Assembly: GCF_005405345.1 (NCBI RefSeq)
Contig: NZ_BJDW01000004.1
Location: 62,001-126,000 of the forward strand
DNA from: Enterococcus viikkiensis
GTDB lineage: Bacteria > Bacillota > Bacilli > Lactobacillales > Enterococcaceae
Reading direction: 5' to 3'
Length of the DNA stretch: 64,000 bases
The notes beneath the pieces are model-generated. The model did no database searches, had not been told where the DNA came from, and was given only the letters and a program-made list of their open reading frames with translations. Below are positions 7,770 through 17,060 of this stretch, in pieces. A program made the translations under genes and the position numbers. Positions within the stretch are counted from its first letter, which is position 1. Each line of letters opens with the position of its first letter.

Positions 7770-8824
7770 AGAGTTGCCACTCCTTCACGTAAGTGTTGGC
7801 GCATATCCTCCAAGTCACTCATCTTATTGATTTTGATATCGGTTTCGTTGATTGCTGTGTCAGGGTCTTTTAACCCATTTCCGGTAAAGACGGTCACAAC
7901 CGTTTCACCCGCTTTGATCCGACCGTTTTTCACGTGTTGGATCACACCGGCAAGGGAAGCCGCAGAGCCAGGTTCTACAAAAACGCCTTCTTGAGCGGCT
8001 ACTTTGCGATAGGCATTCAAAATTTCTTCGTCCGTCACAGAGTCAATGTAGCCCTTTGATTCATCACGAGCCGCTTCGGCTAACTTCCAGCTAGCTGGAT
8101 TTCCGATACGAATCGCCGTTGCAACTGTTTCCGGTTGTTCAATTACTTTTCCGGTAACGATCGCCGCCGCTCCTTCGGCTTCGAAGCCATGCATTCGCGG
8201 AAGCTCCGTGCCTTTTTTCTCATGCCATTCTTTAAAGCCTTTCCAGTAAGCCGAAATATTTCCGGCATTACCAACCGGAATTGCCAAAACATCTGGCGCT
8301 TTTTCTAATTGTTCGCAGATTTCGAAAGCCGCGGTTTTTTGTCCTTCTAATCGATAAGGGTTGACTGAATTTACTAACGCCACTGCTTCTGTCTCGGCAA
8401 TATCACGCACCGCTTTCAACGCTTCGTCGAAATTTCCCGGTATCGAAATAATATCCGCCCCATAAGCGATCGCTTGGGCCAATTTTCCCATCGCAATTTT
8501 CCCATCAGGGATCACGACGTAGGCTTTAATACCAGCACGGGTAGCATAAGCCGCAGCAGCTGCACTAGTATTTCCGGTGGAAGCACAAATAATGGCTTTC
8601 GCTCCGTCTTCAACTGCTTTGGCTACCGCCATCACCATGCCACGATCTTTGAAAGAACCAGTCGGATTCAAACCTTCATATTTTCCATATAATGTGATAC
8701 CTAACTCTTTTGATAAATTTTTCAAAGGAATCAACGGTGTGTTTCCTTCAGCTAAAGCGATTTGTGGTGTCTTATCCGTAATTGGCAAGTATTCTTTATA
8801 TTGCTTTAATAGACCTTCGTACAT
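7766..8824 (-). CDS. thrC: Threonine synthase
   Basis: The 352-residue PLP enzyme converts O-phosphohomoserine to threonine. The PLP lysine is in [11 protein letters not shown] (about 58-63), and the phosphate-binding glycine loop is [12 protein letters not shown]. The length matches the shorter Bacillus-type ThrC rather than the roughly 430-residue enterobacterial form. GGGGGAATAAACT precedes the ATG and overlaps the end of hom, three bases away. It overlaps thrB by four bases. hom-thrC-thrB form one operon. Confidence 0.95.
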   Translation of the reverse strand: MYEGLLKQYKEYLPITDKTPQIALAEGNTPLIPLKNLSKELGITLYGKYEGLNPTGSFKDRGMVMAVAKAVEDGAKAIICASTGNTSAAAAAYATRAGIKAYVVIPDGKIAMGKLAQAIAYGADIISIPGNFDEALKAVRDIAETEAVALVNSVNPYRLEGQKTAAFEICEQLEKAPDVLAIPVGNAGNISAYWKGFKEWHEKKGTELPRMHGFEAEGAAAIVTGKVIEQPETVATAIRIGNPASWKLAEAARDESKGYIDSVTDEEILNAYRKVAAQEGVFVEPGSAASLAGVIQHVKNGRIKAGETVVTVFTGNGLKDPDTAINETDIKINKMSDLEDMRQHLREGVATL

Positions 8825-8827
8825 AGT

Positions 8828-10117
8828 TTATTCCCCCATTACTTTCATCAACGATAAGATTTTGTAACTCGTTTTGTCTTTGATTGCTTGTTGAATGGTC
8901 AGCATTTTGGTTTCTGAAGTTTCATGGGTAATCAAGACCACTCGGGCATTTTCGCCGTCTCCTTTTTCTTGAAGGACTTGTTCAAAGCCTACCTGAGTCG
9001 CCGTCATGATTTCAGCCAGCTTCAAAAATTGTCCCGCTTCATCCAGCATTTCTAGCGACAAGAAATACTTGCTGATATTTTTGCTTGGTGGCGTAATTTT
9101 TGTTGGCTGCGTATAGCCAGTAAACCGATGCCCCACCGTATTTTTCTTCATCTTATTAACGATCGTCATCAGATCTGCCACGATACTGGTCGCCGTTGGC
9201 CGTGCTCCTGCACCCGGACCATAATACATCGATTCGCCGATGCCAGAGCTTCTGACAAAAACCGCGTTCATTTCATTGTGGATGGAAGCCAATGGATGTT
9301 CATGAGGAACCAAAACAGGGCCTACCTCAACAGAAATAGTATCGTCTTGTTTGATTGTTGAACCAATTAATTTGACGGTATAGCCTAACTGATCCGCAAT
9401 CAAAACATCTGCCGCTGCTAAGCCGCGAATTCCCTTGATCTTGACTTGATCCATCGTGATAGTCATCCCAAAAGCAAATTTACTTAAGATCACCATTTTG
9501 TATGCCGCATCGATCCCATCAACGTCATTGGTTGGGTCACTTTCCGCAAAGCCCAACGCTTGCGCTTCTTTCAAAGTCTCTTCATAAGTGCGATGCTCTT
9601 GCACCATTTTTGTCAGCATATAATTTGTCGTACCGTTAACGATCCCTAAAACTTCTGTAATATCATCTGCTGCCAAACTGTTGGCGATCGTCCGTAGGAT
9701 TGGAATCCCTCCGGCGACACTGGCTTCATAATACAAATTTTGCTGCTGTTCCCGAGCAAGATCGACTAGTTCACTACCATGCTGTGCCAGTAAATCTTTA
9801 TTGGCCGTCACGACATTTTTTCCAGCCATCAAGGCTTGCTTGATAAACGTTTTAGCTGGCTCGATTCGGCCCATCACTTCCACAACAATGGAAATTTCTG
9901 GATCATTTAAGATCGCCTCCAATTCAGTCACTAACTCTAAGTGGTATTTATCCGCTAAAGCCTGCTTATCTTCATCTGGACGGACCAATGCTTTGGTGAC
10001 AATCAAAGGGCCACCAATACTTTTTTCAATCTTTTCTTGATGATCTGCTAGAATTTCTAATACGCCGGTACCAACCACGCCTAGTCCTAATAGTCCCACC
10101 TTGACCGTTTTTTCCAT
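8828..10117 (-). CDS. hom: Homoserine dehydrogenase
   Basis: The 429-residue monofunctional enzyme reduces aspartate semialdehyde to homoserine. The order is an N-terminal NAD(P)-binding domain (VGLLGLGVVGTGVLEIL), a catalytic domain with the signature region GIVNGTTNYMLTKM, and a C-terminal ACT domain from about residue 350, typical of feedback inhibition by threonine. The start is ATG at 10117 after GGAGGCGGATT. It is the first gene of hom-thrC-thrB. Its product feeds both ThrB and the T-box-controlled MetA, so it sits at the branch point of the two pathways encoded here. Confidence 0.95.
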   Translation of the reverse strand: MEKTVKVGLLGLGVVGTGVLEILADHQEKIEKSIGGPLIVTKALVRPDEDKQALADKYHLELVTELEAILNDPEISIVVEVMGRIEPAKTFIKQALMAGKNVVTANKDLLAQHGSELVDLAREQQQNLYYEASVAGGIPILRTIANSLAADDITEVLGIVNGTTNYMLTKMVQEHRTYEETLKEAQALGFAESDPTNDVDGIDAAYKMVILSKFAFGMTITMDQVKIKGIRGLAAADVLIADQLGYTVKLIGSTIKQDDTISVEVGPVLVPHEHPLASIHNEMNAVFVRSSGIGESMYYGPGAGARPTATSIVADLMTIVNKMKKNTVGHRFTGYTQPTKITPPSKNISKYFLSLEMLDEAGQFLKLAEIMTATQVGFEQVLQEKGDGENARVVLITHETSETKMLTIQQAIKDKTSYKILSLMKVMGE

Positions 10118-10164
10118 AATCCGCCTCCAATTAATTACATTCGTATTAAAAGTAATTTCATCAT

Positions 10165-10193
10165 ATTCTAATAGTTAGGTTTCAGTATAACAA
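10165..10193 (-). promoter_or_regulatory. Promoter of hom-thrC-thrB
   Basis: TTGTTA (10188-10193), a 17-base spacer and TAGAAT (10165-10170) on the minus strand. The start site would be about 40 bases before the hom ATG. I see no leader terminator or riboswitch. Confidence 0.55.
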
Positions 10194-10202
10194 AATTTCT
10201 AC

Positions 10203-10246
10203 AAAAAAAAAGTGCTTTTCCAAAAAAATTGGAAGAGCACTTTTTT
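10203..10246 (-). terminator. Terminator after the ArsR gene
   Basis: The stem AGTGCTCTTCC/GGAAAAGCACT is flanked by A and T runs on both sides. It abuts the arsR stop codon and could work in both directions. Confidence 0.85.
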
Positions 10247-10532
10247 ACTGGTGCAAGACGTGTTGGAAGGTTTGTTCCAAAACATCTAAAACGTGTTGAT
10301 CGTCCAAGCTGTAAAGCATCGCCTTACCATCCCGTCGCGCTTTCACCAACCGTTTATCCCGCAATAGTTTTAGTTGGTGAGAAACGGCTGATTGCTCCAT
10401 TTTTAACGTATCACTAATCGAAGAAACATTACGTTCCCCTTCTTTTAGAAACATCAAAATTTTTAGACGAGTCGGGTCACTCAAAACTTTAAAAAATTGA
10501 CTGACTGCTTGAAATTCTTCGTGTTCCTTCAT
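10245..10532 (-). CDS. ArsR/SmtB-family regulator with a CzrA-type zinc site
   Basis: The 95-residue winged-helix repressor has the recognition helix in QSAVSHQLKLLRDKRLV. The last helix carries D78, H80, H91 and H94. This DxH...HxxH spacing is the same as the alpha-5 metal site of Staphylococcus aureus CzrA, which senses zinc or cobalt and represses an efflux pump. No cysteine site of the ArsR/CadC type is present. It lies 13 bases downstream of pgm and is probably co-transcribed with it. No metal transporter adjoins it, so its target is either distant or not the classical efflux gene. Confidence 0.88.
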   Translation of the reverse strand: MKEHEEFQAVSQFFKVLSDPTRLKILMFLKEGERNVSSISDTLKMEQSAVSHQLKLLRDKRLVKARRDGKAMLYSLDDQHVLDVLEQTFQHVLHQ

Positions 10533-10545
10533 TTAAAACCCTCAT

Positions 10546-12270
10546 TTACTCCGCGATTTTACGAATCGCTGCTTCATAAGTCGCGATTTTCTCCGCCGCG
10601 GCTTCGTGTGAATCTCCTTTGACACCAATATAAAATTTAATTTTTGGTTCTGTTCCAGAAGGTCTAACAGCTAACCAGGTCTCGTCTTCCAATGTATATT
10701 TCAACACATCAGAGGCGGGCATTTTGATCGCCGTTTCATTTCCTTCACTATCGATCGTTTTTCCTGTTTGAAAGTCTTCAGTTAATGTCACAGCAACATC
10801 TGCGAATTCTTTTGGTGCTTCTTCACGCAAGTTGCCCATGATCGTTTTGATTTCTTCCGCACCTTTTTCACCGCTTAAAGTAACTGAGATAGTTTTTTCA
10901 GCGTAGTAGCCATATTCTTCAAAAATTTCTTGCAAGCCGTCGTACAACGTCTTGCCTTGTTTTTTGTAATAAGCCGCAACTTCGGCTAACAAAACAAGTG
11001 CTTGGATCGCGTCTTTGTCACGCACAAAGGATTTGATCAAATAGCCATAGCTTTCTTCAAAACCAAACATAAAAGTTTGTGAATGATCGTCTTCATATTG
11101 TTGGATTTTTTCAGCGATAAATTTAAACCCAGTCAAGACGTTAACCATCTTCACATTATAGGCATCAGCGATCGTCGTCGCCAACTCACTTGAAACAATG
11201 GATTTAAGAACGACGGCATTTTCTGGCAAAGTCCCAGCCTGTTTGTGGGCTTCCAAGATATAGCGAATCATGATCGCTCCGATTTGATTTCCAGTTAAGA
11301 CTTCATAACGGCCATCCGGCAAGCGAACAGCGGCACCTAGACGATCGGCATCGGGATCAGTGGCGATCAATAAATCCGCATCTTCTTTTTCACCCAATTT
11401 AATCGCATATTCAAAGGCTGAATGTTCTTCTGGATTTGGTGATTTTACCGTTGAGAAATCTGGATCAGCAACGGCTTGCTCAGGAACTAAAACAAATTTT
11501 TCGAAGCCTGCCTGCTTCAATGCTTTTTCCCCAAGCATTTTGCCTGTTCCATGTAATGGTGTGTAAACTAATTTCAGTTCCTTGCCCATTTCATTGATCA
11601 ATGCTTGATTGATCGTAACTGATTTGATTTCTTTTAAATATTCTTTATCAACTTCTTCACCAATAATGTTGATCAAATCGCTGTCTCGTGCTGCTTCATC
11701 AGATAAGACTGCCACCTCTAAGGGATTTTCCACCGCGCGAACAAATTTAGTCAACGCATCTGCATCTTCTGGCGGCATTTGTCCACCATCTTCACCATAG
11801 ACTTTATAGCCATTATATTCTGCTGGGTTGTGAGAAGCCGTGATCATAATACCCGTGAAGGCATTTTCAAAACGAACCGCAAAAGACAATTCCGGTGTTG
11901 GACGTAAGCTTTCAAAAACAAACGAAGGAATATTATGCTGTGCTAAAGTTTTAGCCGCTTCCATCGCGAATTCAGGTGACATATGACGAGAATCATAAGC
12001 GATCGCTACACCGCGTCGTTTTGTTTCAGGATCTTGTGTATCCATAAAACGCGCTAAGCCTTCTGTTGCTTGACGAATCGTAAAAATGTTCATCCGATTG
12101 ACACCAGGGCCTAAGATCCCCCGCATACCAGCCGTTCCAAATTCTAATTGTTTATAGAACGCATCTTTTTTTAATTCTGGATCTTGGTTTAAATCTTGTA
12201 ATTCTTTACGCATTTTTTCATCTAATTTATCTGAATCGATCCACTGTTCATAAACTTGTTCCCAAGACAT
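10546..12270 (-). CDS. pgcA: Phosphoglucomutase / phosphomannomutase
   Basis: The 574-residue alpha-D-phosphohexomutase interconverts glucose-1-phosphate and glucose-6-phosphate. The phosphoserine loop is TASHNPAEYNG, the metal loop is DPDADRLG, the sugar-binding loop is GFEESYGYL, and the phosphate-binding loop is RPSGTEPKIK. Length and sequence fit the Bacillus PgcA type. The start is ATG at 12270, preceded by AAGAGGTGTG; the upstream ATG at 12288 has no ribosome site. Glucose-1-phosphate made here is the substrate of GalU at 31-32 kb, and glucose-6-phosphate links to trehalose breakdown. A promoter with an extended -10 lies upstream. Confidence 0.94.
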   Translation of the reverse strand: MSWEQVYEQWIDSDKLDEKMRKELQDLNQDPELKKDAFYKQLEFGTAGMRGILGPGVNRMNIFTIRQATEGLARFMDTQDPETKRRGVAIAYDSRHMSPEFAMEAAKTLAQHNIPSFVFESLRPTPELSFAVRFENAFTGIMITASHNPAEYNGYKVYGEDGGQMPPEDADALTKFVRAVENPLEVAVLSDEAARDSDLINIIGEEVDKEYLKEIKSVTINQALINEMGKELKLVYTPLHGTGKMLGEKALKQAGFEKFVLVPEQAVADPDFSTVKSPNPEEHSAFEYAIKLGEKEDADLLIATDPDADRLGAAVRLPDGRYEVLTGNQIGAIMIRYILEAHKQAGTLPENAVVLKSIVSSELATTIADAYNVKMVNVLTGFKFIAEKIQQYEDDHSQTFMFGFEESYGYLIKSFVRDKDAIQALVLLAEVAAYYKKQGKTLYDGLQEIFEEYGYYAEKTISVTLSGEKGAEEIKTIMGNLREEAPKEFADVAVTLTEDFQTGKTIDSEGNETAIKMPASDVLKYTLEDETWLAVRPSGTEPKIKFYIGVKGDSHEAAAEKIATYEAAIRKIAE

Positions 12271-12305
12271 GAAACACACCTCTTTCAAAATATTCTTACT
12301 ATTTT

Positions 12306-12333
12306 AGTATACCATTCCTGTTATATTCAGCAA
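12306..12333 (-). promoter_or_regulatory. Promoter of pgm-arsR
   Basis: TTGCTG (12328-12333), a 16-base spacer and TATACT (12306-12311), with TGG just before the -10 (extended -10). Confidence 0.65.
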
Positions 12334-12383
12334 AGAAAAGATGAATTTATTCGTAAGTATACGAGTAAGATGTCTTTATTTAT

Positions 12384-12410
12384 AAAAAAAAGAAGACTGT
12401 CCGTCTTCTT
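12384..12410 (-). terminator. Terminator after trxB
   Basis: On the minus strand the short stem AGAAGAC/GTCTTCT is followed by a run of T, ten bases after the trxB stop. Confidence 0.8.
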
Positions 12411-12419
12411 TTTAAAACT

Positions 12420-13334
12420 TTAGTTTTGGGCTTCAATATATTTATACACTTGTTGACCGGCGATTCCGCCTTCCCCAACAGCAGTGGTGATTTGACGCAA
12501 GTCTTTTTCACGTGCATCTCCGATAGCAAAGACGCCAGGGATTTTGGTTTTCATTTCAAAATCAGTTTCGATCCAGCCAGCAGCATTGGTGATGCCACTA
12601 TCTTTGAAAGGCTCGGTCAAAGGTTCTAATCCAACATAGATAAACGCGCCACCCGCTGGCTCAGTATGCACTTCACCCGTTTTAACGTTGCGAATCTTTG
12701 CGCCAGTGACAACCATTTCATTGCCAACGATCTCATCTACGACACTATCCCAGATGAATGAAATCTTTTCATTGGCAAATGCCCGATCTTGGATAATTTT
12801 TTGTGCCCGCAATTCATCCCGACGATGAACGATCACGACTTCAGATGCAAAACGAGTTAAATAGATTGCTTCTTCTACAGCAGAATCTCCTCCACCAACA
12901 ACGATTAGACGTTTATTGCGGAAAAAGGCGCCATCACAAACCGCACAATAAGAAACACCCCGACCAGCAAAAGACTCTTCCCCAGGGACACCTAACTTAC
13001 GATGGACACACCCCGTAGCCACAATAATAGTCTTAGCTTGATAGCTTTCCTCTTCTGTGATGACTTCTTTGTAATCACCATGATCTTTAATATCTTGAAC
13101 GATCCCATAAGCATTTTCCGTTCCAAATTTTGTGACGCCATCATACATTTTCATGGCTAATTCTGGTCCCATAATGGATTCAAAACCTGGATAATTTTCT
13201 ACTTCAGCAGTATTATTCATTTGTCCGCCAGGTGCACCCCGTTCGATTAAAAGAACTTTTAAATTCGAACGCGAAGCATATAAGGCTGCGGTCATCCCAG
13301 CGGGGCCCGCGCCGATAATTATTACATCATACAT
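12420..13334 (-). CDS. trxB: Thioredoxin reductase
   Basis: The 304-residue flavoprotein passes electrons from NADPH to thioredoxin. The FAD motif is IIIGAGPAGMTAAL at the N-terminus, the redox cysteines are C130 and C133 (CAVC), and the NADPH motif is VVGGGDSAVEEA. The C-terminal FAD motif is GVFAIGDAR. Length matches low-molecular-weight TrxR. It is a single-gene unit with its own terminator; the next gene upstream (YneF) has a separate hairpin. Confidence 0.96.
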   Translation of the reverse strand: MYDVIIIGAGPAGMTAALYASRSNLKVLLIERGAPGGQMNNTAEVENYPGFESIMGPELAMKMYDGVTKFGTENAYGIVQDIKDHGDYKEVITEEESYQAKTIIVATGCVHRKLGVPGEESFAGRGVSYCAVCDGAFFRNKRLIVVGGGDSAVEEAIYLTRFASEVVIVHRRDELRAQKIIQDRAFANEKISFIWDSVVDEIVGNEMVVTGAKIRNVKTGEVHTEPAGGAFIYVGLEPLTEPFKDSGITNAAGWIETDFEMKTKIPGVFAIGDAREKDLRQITTAVGEGGIAGQQVYKYIEAQN

Positions 13335-13442
13335 TCAGACATTCCTCCATTCGGCTTAACTTTACAACTCAAACACGCGTCTGTCGATAAATCTGCTTAC
13401 TATTTGTCAGCATTTTGTTTGATTGAAAAAGCTCATTTACAT

Positions 13443-13484
13443 AAAGAAAGAAGCGTGATCAAACACCATCACACTTCCTTCTTT
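13443..13484 (-). terminator. Hairpin after the YneF gene, probable terminator
   Basis: A roughly 17-base imperfect stem (AAAGAAGGAAGTGTGAT pairing with ATCACGCTTCTTTCTTT on the minus strand) closes with a T-rich arm. It starts about 50 bases after the YneF stop codon. A second small inverted repeat (CAGAAGC/GCTTCTG) lies at about 13503-13517. Confidence 0.6.
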
Positions 13485-13535
13485 ACGAATAAACGTTGTA
13501 TCAGAAGCAGCTTCTGACACACTCTCGTTCAAAAA

Positions 13536-13754
13536 TTACTGTTGATTTTTCATTTGTTGCATCATTTGACGAACTTTTTTCTCTGAAGGCTTTTGCCCCA
13601 TTGACATCATCATTTGACGTAACATATCCTCGTTGATTGGAGGATTCTTTTTGAAATAGTCTTGCATATATTTACGGGCTAAGAAGAAACCGCCAACAGC
13701 GCCTAATAGGGCTGCAATCACTGCGATCAATACTACAATTCCAGTTGATACCAT
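13536..13754 (-). CDS. YneF family small membrane protein (UPF0154)
   Basis: The product is 72 residues from ATG at 13754, eight bases after AAAGGAG; a longer frame to 13787 would lack a ribosome site. One N-terminal membrane helix (about 3-25, [20 protein letters not shown]) is followed by a basic, Met/Gln-rich cytoplasmic tail with the [13 protein letters not shown] motif of the family. Function is unknown across the family. It stands alone between two terminator-like hairpins and the proBA leader. Confidence 0.88.
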   Translation of the reverse strand: MVSTGIVVLIAVIAALLGAVGGFFLARKYMQDYFKKNPPINEDMLRQMMMSMGQKPSEKKVRQMMQQMKNQQ

Positions 13755-13978
13755 TTTCACCGCTCCTTTCCTGACATTCTCATCCATTTTACTAAAAGAT
13801 GCGCTAAAAGAAAAGCTGTTTTAGCAAACTTCAATAACATCCTCCAAGCAACTAGTGTTGTTTTATCAGCTGCTGTGTGAAAATTTATGATAGCCGCTAT
13901 CCTTTAATCCCTCTCTCTGACGGTTTACCAAAAATTTCAAGTGGATAATAAAAAAATGATGAAATAAAAATGAGAGTG

Positions 13979-13987
13979 TGGTAAAAT
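13979..13987 (+). promoter_or_regulatory. Extended -10 element of proBA
   Basis: TGGTAAAAT lies 47 bases before the proB ATG. The spacing places the transcription start near 13994, giving a short leader without an evident attenuator. Confidence 0.5.
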
Positions 13988-14033
13988 GCAAAACAATATC
14001 TTCCTCGCTGGTGGCTAAGTGAAGAGGTGTACT

Positions 14034-14843
14034 ATGAGAAATTTTTTGAAATCTGTCAATCGAATCGTGGTAAAGATCGGGACTAGCTCGTTGATTCATC
14101 CAAATGGCAAAGTGAATTTGGATGGAATTGATCAATTGGCTTTTGTATTAACCGATCTTCGGAATAAAGGTAAAGAAGTGATTCTCGTTTCTTCTGGTGC
14201 GATTGGTGTTGGCATGGACAAACTTAGAGTTGCAGAACGACCAAAGGAAATTCCGGTACAGCAAGCGGTGGCAGCCGTCGGACAATCCGAACTGATGCAT
14301 ATCTACAACCAACGTTTTTTAGGATACAGTCAACAAACTGCGCAAGTTTTATTGACAAGAGATGTCGTTGATTTTCCTGAGAGTCGCAGAAATGTCATTA
14401 ATACATTGGAGCAGCTGATGGCGATGGACATTCTTCCGATCATTAATGAAAACGATACAGTGGCCGTTGATGAAATGGATCATACGCGAAAATTTGGCGA
14501 CAATGACGAATTATCTGCTATCGTCGCTCAATTGATGAACGCAGATGTCTTAATCATGCTTAGTGATATCGACGGGTTTTATTCAGCCAATCCCTCAGAG
14601 GATAAGCAAGCAGTGCTTTACTCAACTGTTTCATCCATCAATCAATCCTTGATAGATCAAGCTGGTGGCAACGGTAGTCGTTTTGGCACTGGTGGAATGA
14701 TTAGCAAATTAAAAGCGGCTCAACGAATTTTGGACGCGAAAAGTGCGATGGTCTTAGCTAATGGAAAACCACCTAGAATCATTTTTGATATTTTGGCAGG
14801 CGTTGAAGTCGGAACCTTATTTAAGGAGGGCCTCCATGAGTGA
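14034..14843 (+). CDS. proB: Glutamate 5-kinase (short form without PUA domain)
   Basis: The 269-residue amino-acid kinase phosphorylates glutamate in the first step of proline synthesis. The motifs are [10 protein letters not shown] at the N-terminus, [20 protein letters not shown], and the C-terminal [12 protein letters not shown]. The protein ends right after the kinase domain; the roughly 100-residue PUA domain of the 367-residue E. coli enzyme is absent, as in other short Gram-positive ProB proteins. ATG at 14034 follows AGAGGTG; the frame also extends to 14019 without support. It overlaps proA by eight bases, a coupled operon. Confidence 0.94.
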   Translation: MRNFLKSVNRIVVKIGTSSLIHPNGKVNLDGIDQLAFVLTDLRNKGKEVILVSSGAIGVGMDKLRVAERPKEIPVQQAVAAVGQSELMHIYNQRFLGYSQQTAQVLLTRDVVDFPESRRNVINTLEQLMAMDILPIINENDTVAVDEMDHTRKFGDNDELSAIVAQLMNADVLIMLSDIDGFYSANPSEDKQAVLYSTVSSINQSLIDQAGGNGSRFGTGGMISKLKAAQRILDAKSAMVLANGKPPRIIFDILAGVEVGTLFKEGLHE

Positions 14844-16086
14844 GTTAATGAATCAATTAGGCCAGCAAGGCAAAAAAGCCGCAGTGCAATTAGCACAATT
14901 AACAACCGTGGAAAAAAACGAGTATCTGTTCCAATTAGCCGATGATTTGGAAACGGCAACAGCGAGCATTTTACAAGCCAATCAACAAGACTTGGATCAG
15001 GCGACCACCCACGGCATTCCTGAGCCAATGCTTGATCGGCTACGTCTGACGGAAAATCGGATTCAAGAAATGGCGGAGGGCGTGCGACAAGTCGCTGGAC
15101 TGCCCGATCCCATCGGTAACGTTGAAAAAATGTGGCAGACCGAGGAGCAATTAATGATTGGACGCCAAACTGTACCTTTAGGCGTGATTGGCATTATTTT
15201 TGAATCCCGTCCAAATGTCACGACGGATGCCGCAAGCTTGTGCTTCAAATCAGGTAACGCGGTCATTTTACGAGGAGGCAAAGAAGCCTTTTATTCCAAC
15301 CAAGCGTTGGTGCATTTGATGCAACAAACCTTGAAAAATAAAAAATTAGATACTGGCATGATTCAATTTGTCAGCGATACTTCCCACGAAATCGCTAATG
15401 ACATGATGCGCTTGACTAATTATTTAGACGTATTGATCCCTCGAGGTGGGGCTGGCTTGATCCAACGAGTCAAAAACAATGCCACCGTTCCGGTAATTGA
15501 AACCGGCACAGGCAACAATCATGTTTACGTTGACAGCTATGCGCAGTTAGAAATGGCAAAAGAAATCGTCAGCAACGCCAAAGCCCAGCGTCCCTCTGTT
15601 TGCAACGCGATTGAAACTTTGTTGGTTCACGAAGACATCGCCCCTCAATTTTTACCGCTTATCGAACAGGCGTTGACTGAAAAATCAGTCGAGCTCCGGG
15701 CAGATCAACAGGCCTTGAATGATTTGGAGACGGCTACTTTAGCAAGTGAAGCCGATTGGTCTACCGAATTCTTGGATTATATTCTGGCGGTCAAAGTCGT
15801 AGCTTCTATTGATGAAGCAATTGAACATATTAATCGCTACAATTCAAAGCACTCTGAAGCAATCGTCACAGACAACTATCAAAATGGTCAGCGTTTCTTG
15901 AAAGAAGTGGATGCGGCGGCCGTTTATATCAATGCCTCTACCCGCTTTACCGATGGCTTCAAATTTGGTTTTGGGGCTGAGATTGGGATATCGACACAAA
16001 AACTCCACGCTCGTGGTCCGATGGGGCTAGAACAGTTGACTTCCATGAAATATATCGTTTATGGAAACGGTCAAATTCGTGAATAA
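14836..16086 (+). CDS. proA: Gamma-glutamyl phosphate reductase
   Basis: The 416-residue NADPH enzyme of the aldehyde-dehydrogenase superfamily reduces glutamyl 5-phosphate to the semialdehyde. It forms a channelling pair with ProB. The catalytic cysteine is in [16 protein letters not shown], and the N-terminal region contains the [15 protein letters not shown] motif. The ATG at 14836, six bases after AAGGAGG, lies inside the end of proB. Two back-to-back terminators follow, shared with the convergent nfo. Confidence 0.95.
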   Translation: MSELMNQLGQQGKKAAVQLAQLTTVEKNEYLFQLADDLETATASILQANQQDLDQATTHGIPEPMLDRLRLTENRIQEMAEGVRQVAGLPDPIGNVEKMWQTEEQLMIGRQTVPLGVIGIIFESRPNVTTDAASLCFKSGNAVILRGGKEAFYSNQALVHLMQQTLKNKKLDTGMIQFVSDTSHEIANDMMRLTNYLDVLIPRGGAGLIQRVKNNATVPVIETGTGNNHVYVDSYAQLEMAKEIVSNAKAQRPSVCNAIETLLVHEDIAPQFLPLIEQALTEKSVELRADQQALNDLETATLASEADWSTEFLDYILAVKVVASIDEAIEHINRYNSKHSEAIVTDNYQNGQRFLKEVDAAAVYINASTRFTDGFKFGFGAEIGISTQKLHARGPMGLEQLTSMKYIVYGNGQIRE

Positions 16087-16105
16087 AAAAAGACCGCCTT
16101 GCGGT
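16085..16105 (-). terminator. Terminator of nfo (minus strand)
   Basis: The compact hairpin ACCGC-AAG-GCGGT followed by C and seven T lies about 50 bases after the nfo stop. It is adjacent to a separate plus-strand terminator, so the convergent pair has tandem, opposed terminators. Confidence 0.75.
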
Positions 16106-16135
16106 TAGACAGCCACTCAATACTTTTGGCGTCTG

Positions 16136-16155
16136 ACTGCGGGGCAGTTTTTTTT
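16136..16155 (+). terminator. Terminator of proBA (plus strand)
   Basis: The hairpin ACTGC-GGG-GCAGT runs into eight T, 50 bases after the proA stop. A longer AGAC...GTCT pairing may stack below it. Confidence 0.75.
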
Positions 16156-17044
16156 ATTGTCCTTGAATTTTTTCCAATAAATCTGGATCGAAGGTTTGCG
16201 ATTTCAACATCGCAATTTCAAAGCCGTATGGCGCTTTTTGATTTTTCTTATCTTCCCCTACATAAGGAGTCTCTAAAATTTTCGGCAACTCTTTTAATTG
16301 CTCATGATGGGCAATATAATTTAGTGCATCAAAACCAATCGTTCCAAAGCCAATATTCGCGTGCCGGTCTTTGTGAGAACCTTGTGGATTTTTTGAATCA
16401 TTCAAATGAATGACCTTCAAGCGCTCCAAGCCGATGATTTTATCAAACTCCTCCAGCACGCCGTCAAAGTCTTCTTTGACATTGTAGCCAGCATCATTCG
16501 TGTGACACGTATCAAAGGTCACAGAAAGTTTTTCATTTAAGGTGACCCCATCGATGATGTAGGCTAGTTCTTCAAAGCTTTTGCCTAGCTCCGTCCCTTT
16601 GCCAGCCATCGTTTCTAGTGCGATCTGAGCTCGGTGTTCTTTGGTTAATACTTCATTCAAGCCTTTAATAATTTGATCTAATCCAGCCTTTTCCCCAGCA
16701 CCAACATGAGCGCCAGGATGCAAAGTGATTTGCATCGCACCTAAAGCTTCGGCCCGCATAATCTCATCTCGTAAAAATTGTACCGCAAAAGGAAACATTT
16801 CCGGTTTTTTGGTATTGCCTAAATTAATAATATACGGCGCATGCATCACGATATTAGATAATCCGTGCTCCGCCATAAAGGTTTCTCCCGCTGGAATATT
16901 CATTTCATCGACAGCCTTGCGGCGGGTATTTTGCGGTGCACCGCTATAGATCATAAAGGTGGAAGCCTTGTAGCTGGCTGCCTCCTGAGCCGCTCCTAGA
17001 AGCATTTCTTTGCCCTTCATACTTACATGAGAACCAATTAACAT
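16154..17044 (-). CDS. nfo: Deoxyribonuclease IV (AP endonuclease)
   Basis: The 296-residue product is an EndoIV-type AP endonuclease (TIM barrel, three metal ions) that cuts DNA 5' to abasic sites in base-excision repair. Family motifs visible are [68 protein letters not shown] and [13 protein letters not shown], carrying the expected His, Glu and Asp ligands. AGGAGG precedes the ATG at 17044. It lies 16 bases after the AEC transporter gene on the same strand and is probably co-transcribed. Confidence 0.95.
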   Translation of the reverse strand: MLIGSHVSMKGKEMLLGAAQEAASYKASTFMIYSGAPQNTRRKAVDEMNIPAGETFMAEHGLSNIVMHAPYIINLGNTKKPEMFPFAVQFLRDEIMRAEALGAMQITLHPGAHVGAGEKAGLDQIIKGLNEVLTKEHRAQIALETMAGKGTELGKSFEELAYIIDGVTLNEKLSVTFDTCHTNDAGYNVKEDFDGVLEEFDKIIGLERLKVIHLNDSKNPQGSHKDRHANIGFGTIGFDALNYIAHHEQLKELPKILETPYVGEDKKNQKAPYGFEIAMLKSQTFDPDLLEKIQGQ

Positions 17045-17060
17045 AGTTACCTCCTACTTT

